Assembly (NCBI GenBank): GCA_018396695.1
Contig: JAGTQU010000008.1
Location: 1-56,768, forward strand
Length of the DNA stretch: 56,768 nt
Direction of reading: 5' to 3'
Source: Candidatus Bathyarchaeota archaeon
GTDB taxonomy: Archaea; Thermoproteota; Bathyarchaeia; TCS64
A model generated the notes under the pieces. That model saw only the letters and a list, made by a program, of their open reading frames with translations. It was not told the origin of the DNA and did no database searches. Below, piece by piece: positions 34,124 through 42,804 of the stretch. How positions within the stretch are numbered: the first letter of the stretch is position 1; each line of letters opens with the position of its first letter. The position numbers were made by a program, and so were the translations under genes.

Positions 34124-34835
34124 GCGAAGATCTTCTTATCTTCTCGAAGAACCCTGGCTTTGATTCTTGCTTAGTTTCTGTAACTCTTTTAAACGTTTCA
34201 TGTCTCTTCACGAGTAGGCTAGTATCAACCCCAAATTTGAACATCCTATTTAAAGCTTCAACGACAGCAATCGCCCCTCCGAAATCGATTGAAGTCAGCA
34301 AGTTTGTTGGAACGAAAAGTGACGACCAAGAGACCTTTTGTTTTATACACCAGTCTACAATAGAAGCGTTGATTCCCGATATGGCGCTCTCTGAGATTTT
34401 TTGTATGCCGAACTTGGCTACGTCTCTATCTTCACTAAATCCTAAAACGATGCTATCCTTCCTCTGTAATGTGAGAGGCATACCTTCAATGGAAACGAGT
34501 TCTTTAACACCTTTATCCTTCAGCCACTCCATGATCTCGTAGCCGATGTTCCATGCGTGTTCAGATGTTAGCATAATCTCGCTGACTATTAAGAAAAAAT
34601 CATCGTCATCGCTTCCATATATCCGTATAGCATGTTCAGGTCGGCCTTCAAGGATCATCATCATGGGCGGAACAATTTTGGATTCAACGTACGCTTTCTG
34701 CTTGAACCCTTTGCTGCGTATTATGTACATGGCAGCCGTGTTCCCGATGAAGCCAGGTCCAGCGAAACCTGTTATAACGGTAGGATTCCTCCGCTTCACA
34801 GAGGCTACTTCAAAGATCTCTATGCTTTTTGACAT
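34095..34835 (-). CDS. PAC2-family proteasome assembly chaperone-like protein
   Basis: A 246-aa protein of the PAC2/COG2047 family. The N-terminal TVITGFAGPGFIGNTAAMYII and the segment LVSIEGMPLTL are typical. Related archaeal proteins (PbaA/PbaB type) and eukaryotic PAC2 assist proteasome assembly. Its position at the end of the psmA operon, on the opposite strand, agrees with that. It overlaps pfdB by 29 nt tail to tail. Confidence 0.9.
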   Translation of the reverse strand: MSKSIEIFEVASVKRRNPTVITGFAGPGFIGNTAAMYIIRSKGFKQKAYVESKIVPPMMMILEGRPEHAIRIYGSDDDDFFLIVSEIMLTSEHAWNIGYEIMEWLKDKGVKELVSIEGMPLTLQRKDSIVLGFSEDRDVAKFGIQKISESAISGINASIVDWCIKQKVSWSSLFVPTNLLTSIDFGGAIAVVEALNRMFKFGVDTSLLVKRHETFKRVTETKQESKPGFFEKIRRSSPSNLGLASE

Positions 34836-34895
34836 TTCTATACTTCTATTAAAAAGAGTAGATGACTAGCTTAAAAAATAACCTTACAATTTCAA

Positions 34896-35921
34896 TTGTT
34901 GAGTGTGTTTCAACGTTTGTGTTCAAGGGTGAGCCGAACCGAGGTTGAGGCTTTAAAGGATCTCATTCAAGGTAATATTCTTCTACTATGCCATAAAAAA
35001 GCAGATCCGGACGCGATATGCTCCGCCTATGCTTTTAATAGTTTGATAAAGACGCTTAATAAACCATCATCCTCGAAGATCTTGCTTCCGGGAGGAGCAA
35101 GTAGAGTATCGAAGAGGTTGATGAAGAAGATCGGCATAGAAACAGTCGTAGAAGCCTCAATACAAGAAGCTGATGTCTTAATATTTTTCGATATCGGAAC
35201 TTTATCTCAATTAGATGAATGGGAGGAGCTTGTAGTTAGCTCTCAGACGCCCAAAATCTTCATAGATCACCATTCTCCCCTTGAACTGGTGGAGCGGCTT
35301 TCAACTATTTACATAGTTAACGAGGATGCTACGTCGACCTGCGAGATAGTATACGATATATATGAAGGCTTAGGGGTCACACCAGACTGTGAAGCTGCTA
35401 GGGCAATGCTTATTGGGATAGCATACGATTCGAAGCACTTCAGGATGGGGGATGCTAGAACCTTTAAAACTGTCTCCAAGCTTTTAAGCCTTGGTTTATC
35501 TCTTGAAGACGAATTATCTGTACTGGATGGCGCAGTTGATAAGTCTGAAAAGATTGCTAGACTGAAGGCTGCACAGAGGATGAAACTAATGACCGTCTCC
35601 AAATGGGTTGTGGCTACTTCGCATATAAGCTCTTTTCAAGGGTCAGGTGCTCGAGCATTAATCGATCTTGGTGCTGACCTCGCTCTAGTCGCTGGAGGAA
35701 AAAGGGGAACAATCAAGGCAAGTATTAGATCAACTCGTGAGTTTTTCAAGGAAACTCACATCCACCTTGGTAGAGATATAGCGAAAAAAATCGCAGAAGA
35801 ATTTTCAGGGGCTGGCAGCGGTCACTCTACATCTGCAGGGATAAATTGCACAGGAGATGTGAAGTTATTTCTCAATCGGGCTAATGCGGTTATAAAGGAG
35901 GAAATTGAAGGATTAGCGTGA
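34896..35921 (+). CDS. DHH-family phosphoesterase (nanoRNase/RecJ-like)
   Basis: A 341-aa DHH/DHHA1 protein. Motif I is CHKKADPDAICSAYAF (33-48), then DVLIFFDIGT and the DHH motif FIDHHSP. The DHHA1 motif is GSGHSTSAGI near 305-314. It probably degrades short oligonucleotides or cyclic dinucleotides. The TTG start at 34896 is not well supported: GTG codons downstream are alternatives, and the domain proper begins at about residue 22. It is divergent from PAC2. Confidence 0.85.
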   Translation: MLSVFQRLCSRVSRTEVEALKDLIQGNILLLCHKKADPDAICSAYAFNSLIKTLNKPSSSKILLPGGASRVSKRLMKKIGIETVVEASIQEADVLIFFDIGTLSQLDEWEELVVSSQTPKIFIDHHSPLELVERLSTIYIVNEDATSTCEIVYDIYEGLGVTPDCEAARAMLIGIAYDSKHFRMGDARTFKTVSKLLSLGLSLEDELSVLDGAVDKSEKIARLKAAQRMKLMTVSKWVVATSHISSFQGSGARALIDLGADLALVAGGKRGTIKASIRSTREFFKETHIHLGRDIAKKIAEEFSGAGSGHSTSAGINCTGDVKLFLNRANAVIKEEIEGLA

Positions 35922-35980
35922 AGGATTAAAATAATCCATATATATGTTTATATCTTTTTTAACGGAGCCTAAAACCAACG

Positions 35981-37732
35981 GTGGATAAACCCTTGGGCAT
36001 TGTAGAAGTCAGGGATCTATGGTATAGATACCCTGGGATTTCAGAGCCAGCTCTCAAAGGATTGAATTTGGAGATTGAAGAAGGGGAATTCATACTTCTT
36101 ACGGGTCCAAGTGGTTGCGGTAAAACCACCTTCTGCAGATGCCTCAACGGGTTGATTCCGCATTTTTATAACGGCGATTTGAGGGGCGAAGTGACTATTA
36201 ACGGTCTCTCAATAAGAGAAAATCCTATCAACAGGTTGGCTACGAATGTTGGACTAATCTTTCAAAATCCAGATAACCAGATCTTCGCTTTAACAGTTGA
36301 GAAAGATGTTGCCTTCGGTTTGGAAAACCTTGGAGTTGAAAAAAATGAAATGCTGAAACATATTGATTGGGCGCTCGATAGAACTGGCTTACAAGAGATG
36401 CGCCAACGAGCAACATATGAGCTTTCAGGTGGCCAGAAGCAGAGGCTTGCAGTAGCATCGATATTAGCTATGAAGCCAAAGATTATCGTTCTTGACGAAC
36501 CTACCTCCTTTTTGGATCCTATGGGCGCGGAAAAGATCTTTAATGTCCTTCTAGCCCTCAATAAGGAGGATAAGATCACTATTATTCTAATCGAGCATAG
36601 GATAGACCTGGCCGCCCGCTACGTAAACAGAGTAATACTATTCAATGATGGAAGGATAATCGACGATGGTCCCCCAGAAAAAGTGTTCAGCGCTGAAGAG
36701 TCTAGGTTAGCTGGTGTTGGTATTCCAAAGATAATCCAACTAGGGAAGAGACTCAGACGAATGGGAGTTAATCTTGAGGACCTTCCTTTAGATGCATTAA
36801 CGTTCACTGAAAAATTAAAGGAAAAACTTGTGAATAAGAAGATTAGCCTTCTCGTAGAGACAAATACGAAGGTAAATCGAATTATGGAGGATTCAGGAAA
36901 CAGGCCTATCATAAAGGTGTGTGACATATCCTATTCTTATCCTAACGGGGTGGAAGCGATCAAAAACATCTCGCTTAATATATCTAAAGGCGAGTTCATC
37001 GCCATTATGGGTGAGAATGGGGCTGGAAAGACCACCCTTGTTAAGCATTTTAACGGTCTATTGCGCCCTCAAACAGGAAAAATCTTTATCGACGGGATCG
37101 ACTCAGCGACGATGAGTGTAGCAGCACTAGCTAGGAAGGTAGGCTTGGTCTTCCAGAATCCAGATGATCAGCTGTTTTCTGAGAATGTCGAGGAAGAGAT
37201 ACAGTTCGCTCTTAAAAACTTTGGATTCAGCAGAGAGATAATCGAAAAGAGGGTTAATTGGGCTCTCAATCTACTTGATATAGAAAGGTACAGAAAATCT
37301 AGTCCTTTCGTTTTAAGTGGTGGAGAAAGGAAGAGAGTTGCTTTAGCATCAGTTCTCGCTTGGGACCCAGATGTTCTCGTCCTCGATGAGCCAACGATTG
37401 GTCAAGACTATGCTCAGAAAGAAAGACTTAGACATTTCCTCTTACAATTAAGGTCTCAAGGTAAAACTACGGTGATAGTGACTCATGATGTTGAATTCGT
37501 GGTGGATAGTAAGCCTAGAATACTGCTGATGTCTCAAGGACACATCATAGCTGATGGACCTACAGAACTTGTTATGACGGATTTTGAAATGTTAGAAAAG
37601 GCTTCAGTCTCTCCTCCTGAAATTTTAAAAGTGTTTAGAAGTATTTCTGATCTAGGGTTCCCTAAAAACGTTTTTGATGTAGATGAGGCGGCAGAAATCA
37701 TATCGAGATCGTTAAGAGGAGGGTTAATTTGA
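35981..37732 (+). CDS. ECF transporter ATPase, fused tandem A components
   Basis: A 583-aa protein carrying two complete ABC ATPase domains. Domain 1 has Walker A TGPSGCGKTT (about 44-53), signature LSGGQKQR and Walker B IIVLDEP. Domain 2 has GENGAGKTT, LSGGERKR and VLVLDEP. Both have the FQNPDNQ/FQNPDDQ Q-loop typical of ECF (CbiO/EcfA) ATPases. It energises vitamin or metal uptake with the EcfT gene directly downstream (4-nt overlap). No S component is found here. GTG at 35981 is a weak start, with GGAG about 14 nt upstream. Confidence 0.95.
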   Translation: MDKPLGIVEVRDLWYRYPGISEPALKGLNLEIEEGEFILLTGPSGCGKTTFCRCLNGLIPHFYNGDLRGEVTINGLSIRENPINRLATNVGLIFQNPDNQIFALTVEKDVAFGLENLGVEKNEMLKHIDWALDRTGLQEMRQRATYELSGGQKQRLAVASILAMKPKIIVLDEPTSFLDPMGAEKIFNVLLALNKEDKITIILIEHRIDLAARYVNRVILFNDGRIIDDGPPEKVFSAEESRLAGVGIPKIIQLGKRLRRMGVNLEDLPLDALTFTEKLKEKLVNKKISLLVETNTKVNRIMEDSGNRPIIKVCDISYSYPNGVEAIKNISLNISKGEFIAIMGENGAGKTTLVKHFNGLLRPQTGKIFIDGIDSATMSVAALARKVGLVFQNPDDQLFSENVEEEIQFALKNFGFSREIIEKRVNWALNLLDIERYRKSSPFVLSGGERKRVALASVLAWDPDVLVLDEPTIGQDYAQKERLRHFLLQLRSQGKTTVIVTHDVEFVVDSKPRILLMSQGHIIADGPTELVMTDFEMLEKASVSPPEILKVFRSISDLGFPKNVFDVDEAAEIISRSLRGGLI

Positions 37733-38523
37733 GTTTACTTGAAGGATTAAGGTTTAGCAGAGGATCGTCCCCTTTACACGACTTGGATCCTCGAGTAAAA
37801 TTCTTTATGACTTGTATCCTTTTCGTGGCAGCTATACTATTCCATGAATTTTCAATGCTCCTCATCATCTTTCTCTCTCAAATCCCCATAATAATCATAG
37901 GAAAGATCATCAAAGAGTGGCTGAAGACTCTAAAAGGTGGGCTACTCTTAGCAACCATGATATTTGTGACGAATTTAGTCTCGCTTTACTTTTTCAGAGG
38001 ACAGCAACTCACCTTGGATATGTTGGAATACTCTCTCGCACTCACCTTCAGGTTTCTAATCATGATAACATCATTTTCAATCTTCTTTCTTACAACCTCT
38101 CCTGATAAGCTAAGTTTAGCACTTGAGAAGGCTCAAGTGCCTTATGAATTCAACTTTGCCTTTATAACTTCGATCCGATTTGTACCTGTGATCGCTGAAG
38201 AAGCCCAGTCTATAATGGATGCTCAAAAGTCTCGGGGACTTGAACTTGAAAAGGGGAGGTTTTTATCAAGAATTCGAAACTATATTCCCATACTACTACC
38301 ATTGATTGTTAACTCGATTCGAAGAAGTCTTGAACTTGCCGAGGCGATGGAGTCAAGAGCCTTCGGAGCTTCGAAAAAGCGCACAAACCTATACGAACTC
38401 GAGATGAGTGTGCTCGACTATTTAGTTTTAGGATTCACACTCTTGATCTTAATAATCATAGTCTATGTAAGATTTTTCATGCAGACGTTTATGCCTATGT
38501 TTCCTCCGGTTAGAATATTGTAA
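37729..38523 (+). CDS. ECF transporter transmembrane component T
   Basis: A 264-aa membrane protein with about six helices. The N-terminal SPLHDLDPRVKFFMT and the EcfT coupling motifs (AQKSRGLELEKG and EAMESRAFGA, Ala-Arg-Gly type) are present. It links the ATPase pair to an S component. TTG at 37729 overlaps the ATPase stop (TTGA). Confidence 0.95.
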   Translation: MSLLEGLRFSRGSSPLHDLDPRVKFFMTCILFVAAILFHEFSMLLIIFLSQIPIIIIGKIIKEWLKTLKGGLLLATMIFVTNLVSLYFFRGQQLTLDMLEYSLALTFRFLIMITSFSIFFLTTSPDKLSLALEKAQVPYEFNFAFITSIRFVPVIAEEAQSIMDAQKSRGLELEKGRFLSRIRNYIPILLPLIVNSIRRSLELAEAMESRAFGASKKRTNLYELEMSVLDYLVLGFTLLILIIIVYVRFFMQTFMPMFPPVRIL

Positions 38524-38593
38524 ATAGAAAAATTTTATATATATACTAGATATTCAATTGGCAGTATAATAAATAGAATAATGGTGCTTGTTA

Positions 38594-39634
38594 ATGGAAC
38601 CGAGAAAAGTTCAGAAAGTAGGGTACTCAACTTTATCTATATCGTTACCAACAGACTGGGTTAAGAAGACCGGCATACAGAAAGGGGATCTAGTCTTCAT
38701 ATCTGAAGAGAAAGACCGCAGCTTAAAGTTGACTGTAGAGCCAGCAAAATCCGAAGAACAGAATGTCTACATAGTTAATGTTGACAGATGCGATAACGTC
38801 AAAATTTTGGAGAGAATAATCGTCGCTAACTACGTTCTGGGGAGAAACATCATCAAGGTTGAATCTTCAAGACGTTTAATGAGAGAAGAGATAGAGAGCA
38901 TCAGAAATGTCGCTCAAAGACTTCTAGGCCTTGGCATAATCGAAGAGAGTGATTACCATTTAATTCTCCAATGCTCGATAGACCCTAAAAGTTTTCCATT
39001 ACCTACAGTTTTGAGGAGACTCTACATGATAACCTCTATTATGTTCAAAGAAACGGTAGATGCTATTATCGATGACGATGTGGAGTTGGCTAAAGATGCG
39101 CTCATCAGGGAGCCCGAGGCTGATACCATCTATTGGTTGCTGACTAGGCTACTGGCTTCAGCTCAAGAGTCGAATGCAGTTGCCGATGAGATTGGTGTTA
39201 AAGAACCTTTAATACTTATTCAGAAAAACATCATCGCAGTCTTCCTTGAGATGATCGGCGACAGGATTCTTCAAATAGCGAATAAAATAATTGAGCTTAA
39301 CGATAAAAAAATTAGAAACAACGCGCTTATGGACCGCCTTTCACAGATAGGGCTTATGACTTTAACCATGTTCGATAAGGCTATTAATAGCGTGTTTGAA
39401 GGAGATGTGAAAGTAGCTAGCGACGTCGTCGACATGCGAGATTTGGTTGAAAAAGAGGAGAATAACCTTGAGAGATATTTCCATGGAAAAGCAGACATAG
39501 AGTCTGTTTCAATAATAAACTCCATTGTCTGGAATCTGAAACACATCTCTGAGTTAAGTGCAGCTATAGCCGAGATTGCTATAGATAAAGTTTTAATGGA
39601 TAATAATGAAATGTGCAGTATCATGAAGAATTGA
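38594..39634 (+). CDS. PhoU-like regulator with AbrB/SpoVT DNA-binding domain
   Basis: A 346-aa protein. The N-terminal swapped-hairpin AbrB-like domain is PRKVQKVGYSTLSISLPTDWV, and PhoU helical repeats fill the rest (ETVDAIIDDDVELAKDALIREPEAD, and LTMFDKAINSVFEGDVKVA). Archaeal proteins of this plan regulate phosphate transport. I chose ATG 38594 because GGTG lies 7 nt upstream; TTG 38588 is the alternative. No Pst transporter is nearby, so the target is unknown. Confidence 0.92.
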   Translation: MEPRKVQKVGYSTLSISLPTDWVKKTGIQKGDLVFISEEKDRSLKLTVEPAKSEEQNVYIVNVDRCDNVKILERIIVANYVLGRNIIKVESSRRLMREEIESIRNVAQRLLGLGIIEESDYHLILQCSIDPKSFPLPTVLRRLYMITSIMFKETVDAIIDDDVELAKDALIREPEADTIYWLLTRLLASAQESNAVADEIGVKEPLILIQKNIIAVFLEMIGDRILQIANKIIELNDKKIRNNALMDRLSQIGLMTLTMFDKAINSVFEGDVKVASDVVDMRDLVEKEENNLERYFHGKADIESVSIINSIVWNLKHISELSAAIAEIAIDKVLMDNNEMCSIMKN

Positions 39635-39726
39635 TTCTCAAAAGTTCTTCTCGCGCAAATTTTTAAAAAGATAAAGTCAAGTAAAAAATTTTCTTTTCTT
39701 TGCTTATATAAGTTTCGGAGATGAGA

Positions 39727-39741
39727 TATATACTGTATATA
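39727..39741. promoter_or_regulatory. 15-nt perfect palindrome upstream of the hexuloisomerase gene
   Basis: TATATACTGTATATA: 7-nt arms around one T. It is about 70-85 nt upstream of the ATG at 39810 and could be an operator. AGAACGA at 39745-39751 follows it. Confidence 0.45.
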
Positions 39742-39792
39742 CTAAGAACGATGGACATGGTCTCTAATAAGAAAATTAGATATAACAGTTCT

Positions 39793-39809
39793 TCGTTCTC
39801 CTAGAACGA
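39793..39809 (+). promoter_or_regulatory. Inverted repeat directly before the hexuloisomerase start
   Basis: TCGTTCT-CCT-AGAACGA: 7-nt arms and a 3-nt loop, ending one base before ATG 39810. It could form an mRNA hairpin at the start codon or be an operator. Its right arm AGAACGA also occurs at 39745-39751. Confidence 0.5.
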
Positions 39810-40400
39810 ATGAGCTTCGTTAAAGAAGTAACCAGCTGGATCCTCTCAGGAATAAACGGTATTATACAATCGGTAAACGATGAAGAAATTGAAGATATGA
39901 TTCAAACGCTCCTAGCCTCCAAGAGTAATAAGATTCTCCTTCTTGGAACAGGGAGGAGCGGCTTCGTTGGGAGAGCGTTTGCACTGAGACTCATGCATCT
40001 CGGTTTCAACGTTTATGTTAGTGGAGAGACGATTACTCCAGCGCTCAGCCCTGAGGATCTTATAATAGCAATTTCAGGATCAGGTTCAACTAAAACCGTT
40101 GTAACTCAGGCTGAAGTGGCTAAAGAGATAGGGGTGAAGGTCATAGCCATTACCTCTAACCCCAATTCACCAATTACCAAATATGCAGACAAGGTAGTTA
40201 TTGTTAAGGGTAGAAGCAAGGTAGATAAGGAGATAGACTATGAACGAAGGCAGATTACTGGAGAATACGATCGTGCACCTTTAGGCACCATGTTCGAACT
40301 TTCCGTCATGGTTTTTCTAGACGGAGTTATAGCTGATCTCATGCAAAGGCTTGGAGAAAGAGAGGTTGATTTAAGGAAAAGACATGCCAATGCTGAGTGA
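39810..40400 (+). CDS. 6-phospho-3-hexuloisomerase
   Basis: A 196-aa SIS-domain isomerase. The sugar phosphate site is LLLGTGRSGFVGRAFALRLMHLG (46-68). SGSGSTKTVV follows, and RRQITGEYDRAPLGTMFELS is diagnostic of PHI. It interconverts 3-hexulose 6-phosphate and fructose 6-phosphate in the ribulose monophosphate route, which archaea use backwards to make pentoses. The partner hexulose-phosphate synthase is not in the window. No Shine-Dalgarno is seen; an inverted repeat abuts the ATG. Confidence 0.93.
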   Translation: MSFVKEVTSWILSGINGIIQSVNDEEIEDMIQTLLASKSNKILLLGTGRSGFVGRAFALRLMHLGFNVYVSGETITPALSPEDLIIAISGSGSTKTVVTQAEVAKEIGVKVIAITSNPNSPITKYADKVVIVKGRSKVDKEIDYERRQITGEYDRAPLGTMFELSVMVFLDGVIADLMQRLGEREVDLRKRHANAE

Positions 40401-40461
40401 GAATCTTATTTAACTCTGAAAATAAGTTGCAAGAAGCCTTAAAAATAGGCTTTTTTTGCAC

Positions 40462-40470
40462 TTATATAAA
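40462..40470 (+). promoter_or_regulatory. Box A of the EF-2 gene
   Basis: TTATATAAA about 70 nt before the ATG at 40536, giving a leader of about 40-45 nt. It is one of the clearest TATA boxes in the window. Confidence 0.55.
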
Positions 40471-40535
40471 AAATAGATTTAAAAGCAGCTTTTTTGGAGT
40501 GTATAGGGAAATCATGGTAAGGGTTTGATAAGGAC

Positions 40536-42743
40536 ATGCCTAAGTATAAACAGACTGAGGAAATCCTAAAGTTAATGCGTGATAAAGAGCGGATAAGGAA
40601 CATAGGCATAATTGCTCACATCGATCATGGAAAAACAACCATGAGCGATAGCCTCCTAGCTCAAGCAGGTTTGATGGCACCTAGCAGAGCAGGCGAGATG
40701 CGGGCTCTCGACTATCTTGAAGAGGAACAAAGGCGAGGGATCACGATCAAAACTGCCAATATTAGCCTCCTCTATGAAGAGGACGGTAAGCCCTACGTTA
40801 TAAATCTGATAGATACTCCTGGACACGTTGACTTCTCTGGAAAAGTTACGAGAGCCCTGAGAGCTTTAGATGGATGCATATTGCTAGTAGATGCTGTTGA
40901 AGAGTTCCAGATCATGACTGAAGTACGGTTAAAGGCTGCGCTAGAAGAGCGAGTAAAGCCTGTACTATACATCAACAAATTTGACCGATTAATTAAGGAA
41001 CTCAAGATGGAGCCGAATGCTATAATGCAGAAACTCCTTAGAATCATCAATCAATTTAACTCCATAGTCCAGACTTACGGTATAGACGAAATTAAGAATA
41101 AATGGACTGTAAACTTTGCTAATGGCAACGTAGCCATTGGCTCAGCCATGGATCTTTGGGGATTCACGTTGCCGATGCTCCAGAGAAAAGGTCTAAAATT
41201 CAATGACATAGTCCAATATTATAGCGAAGGAAAGATTGAGGAGCTTAGAAACATTCTGCCTCTCCATGAGGCCATTTTAGAGATGGTTGTCCACCATATT
41301 CCAAACCCCGTAGAAGCTCAGCCATTTAGGCTCAAACAAATATGGCGTGGCGATCCTGAGAGCGAGGTTGGGAAAGCAATGTATACGCTCGATGATAATG
41401 GACCTCTAGTAATCTGCATCACAAATGTAATTATAGATCCGCAAGCCGGGGTCATCAATACGGGTAGAGTTTTCTCAGGCACTATTAGGAAGGGTGAAGA
41501 CGTATACCTGTTAATGGCTAACAAAGAGTATAAGGCACAGCAGGTCAGCATATACATGGGGCAGTACAGGGAGATCGTTGATGAGATCCCAGCCGGCAAT
41601 ATCGTTGCACTACTGGGCTTGGATCAGGGAAGAGCGGGTGAAACCATAGTGAACATTGCGTATAAGGAGAAAGTAGTGGGATTCGAGCAGATAAAGTATA
41701 TCTCCGACCCTGTTTTAACCGTAGCCCTCGAGCCTAAAAGACCTGTAGACCTACCTAAGCTAATAGACGCCATGAATAAATTATCTATTCAAGACCCAAA
41801 CCTTATAGCGACGATAAACCAGGAGACTGGAGAATATCTCCTCTCAGGAATGGGTGAACTACACCTAGAAATTGCTATAAAGGACTTGATAAAAGAATAT
41901 AAAGTCGACGTTGTAGCGAGCGAGCCAACGGTTGTCTACAGAGAGTCCATTCGAACCGAAACTGGCCCCTTCATGGGGAAAAGCCCGAACAAACATAATA
42001 GATTATGGTTCACTGTTAAACCCCTCGATAAGAAAATAATCGACCTAATAAGAGAGGGGGAGCTAAACGAGGCGCTATCGAGGAGGAGGCGACTAGAAGT
42101 CTTAATGGAGAAAGGTGGATGGTCTTCAAGAGATGCAAGGGAGGTTATGGCCGTCGACCAGAACGCTAACCTTCTCATAGATGCAACGGTAGGAATACAA
42201 TACTTAAGGGAAGTTAAGGATCATATTGCAAGTGGATTCCATTGGAGTGTTGAGTCCGGACCATTCTCTGGAGAGATTGTCAGAGGGACCCAGGTAACTT
42301 TGACTGATGCGCAGCTCCACGAGGACCCTGTGCACAGAGGACCGGCTCAGATCATGCCTGCAACAAGGGGGGCGATTTTCGCCGCCATACTTTCCGCTCA
42401 ACCGACCCTCCTTGAACCTATATACAAGATACAGGTTACGATACCTCCTGAAGAACTTGGAAATGTAACAAGCCTAGTAAGCAGGAAAAGAGGGAGTGTT
42501 CACAGCGTAGAGCAGAAGGGGCCCGTCGTTGCAGTAACAGGCTTTATACCCGTTTCAGAGACTCTTGGACTTGCTCAAGAGATGAGAGCTGCCACCTCTG
42601 GTAGGGCTTTCTGGCAGAGTACTTTTGACCATTGGGCGCCAGTTCCAGATAGCATTCTGATGGATGTAGTTCAAAAGGTGAGAAAGCGTAAAGGATTGTC
42701 TCCAACTCCGCCTTCAGCTGACGAGTATATTGTAAAAGAGTAG
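40536..42743 (+). CDS. fusA: Translation elongation factor EF-2
   Basis: A 735-aa translocation GTPase of usual archaeal size. G1 AHIDHGKTT is at 27-35, G3 DTPGHVDF near 93 and G4 NKFD near 148. The diphthamide histidine is H600 in PVHRGPAQ. All five domains are present, and the C-terminus ends RKRKGLSPTPPSADEYIVKE-like, as expected. It moves tRNA and mRNA through the ribosome and also works with SBDS in subunit maturation. It has a strong own promoter. Confidence 0.98.
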   Translation: MPKYKQTEEILKLMRDKERIRNIGIIAHIDHGKTTMSDSLLAQAGLMAPSRAGEMRALDYLEEEQRRGITIKTANISLLYEEDGKPYVINLIDTPGHVDFSGKVTRALRALDGCILLVDAVEEFQIMTEVRLKAALEERVKPVLYINKFDRLIKELKMEPNAIMQKLLRIINQFNSIVQTYGIDEIKNKWTVNFANGNVAIGSAMDLWGFTLPMLQRKGLKFNDIVQYYSEGKIEELRNILPLHEAILEMVVHHIPNPVEAQPFRLKQIWRGDPESEVGKAMYTLDDNGPLVICITNVIIDPQAGVINTGRVFSGTIRKGEDVYLLMANKEYKAQQVSIYMGQYREIVDEIPAGNIVALLGLDQGRAGETIVNIAYKEKVVGFEQIKYISDPVLTVALEPKRPVDLPKLIDAMNKLSIQDPNLIATINQETGEYLLSGMGELHLEIAIKDLIKEYKVDVVASEPTVVYRESIRTETGPFMGKSPNKHNRLWFTVKPLDKKIIDLIREGELNEALSRRRRLEVLMEKGGWSSRDAREVMAVDQNANLLIDATVGIQYLREVKDHIASGFHWSVESGPFSGEIVRGTQVTLTDAQLHEDPVHRGPAQIMPATRGAIFAAILSAQPTLLEPIYKIQVTIPPEELGNVTSLVSRKRGSVHSVEQKGPVVAVTGFIPVSETLGLAQEMRAATSGRAFWQSTFDHWAPVPDSILMDVVQKVRKRKGLSPTPPSADEYIVKE

Positions 42744-42804
42744 AATCATATACGACATTTTTCAGCTAAAATTTTTCAACTCTATATGAAAGCTTTGATC
42801 ATAT

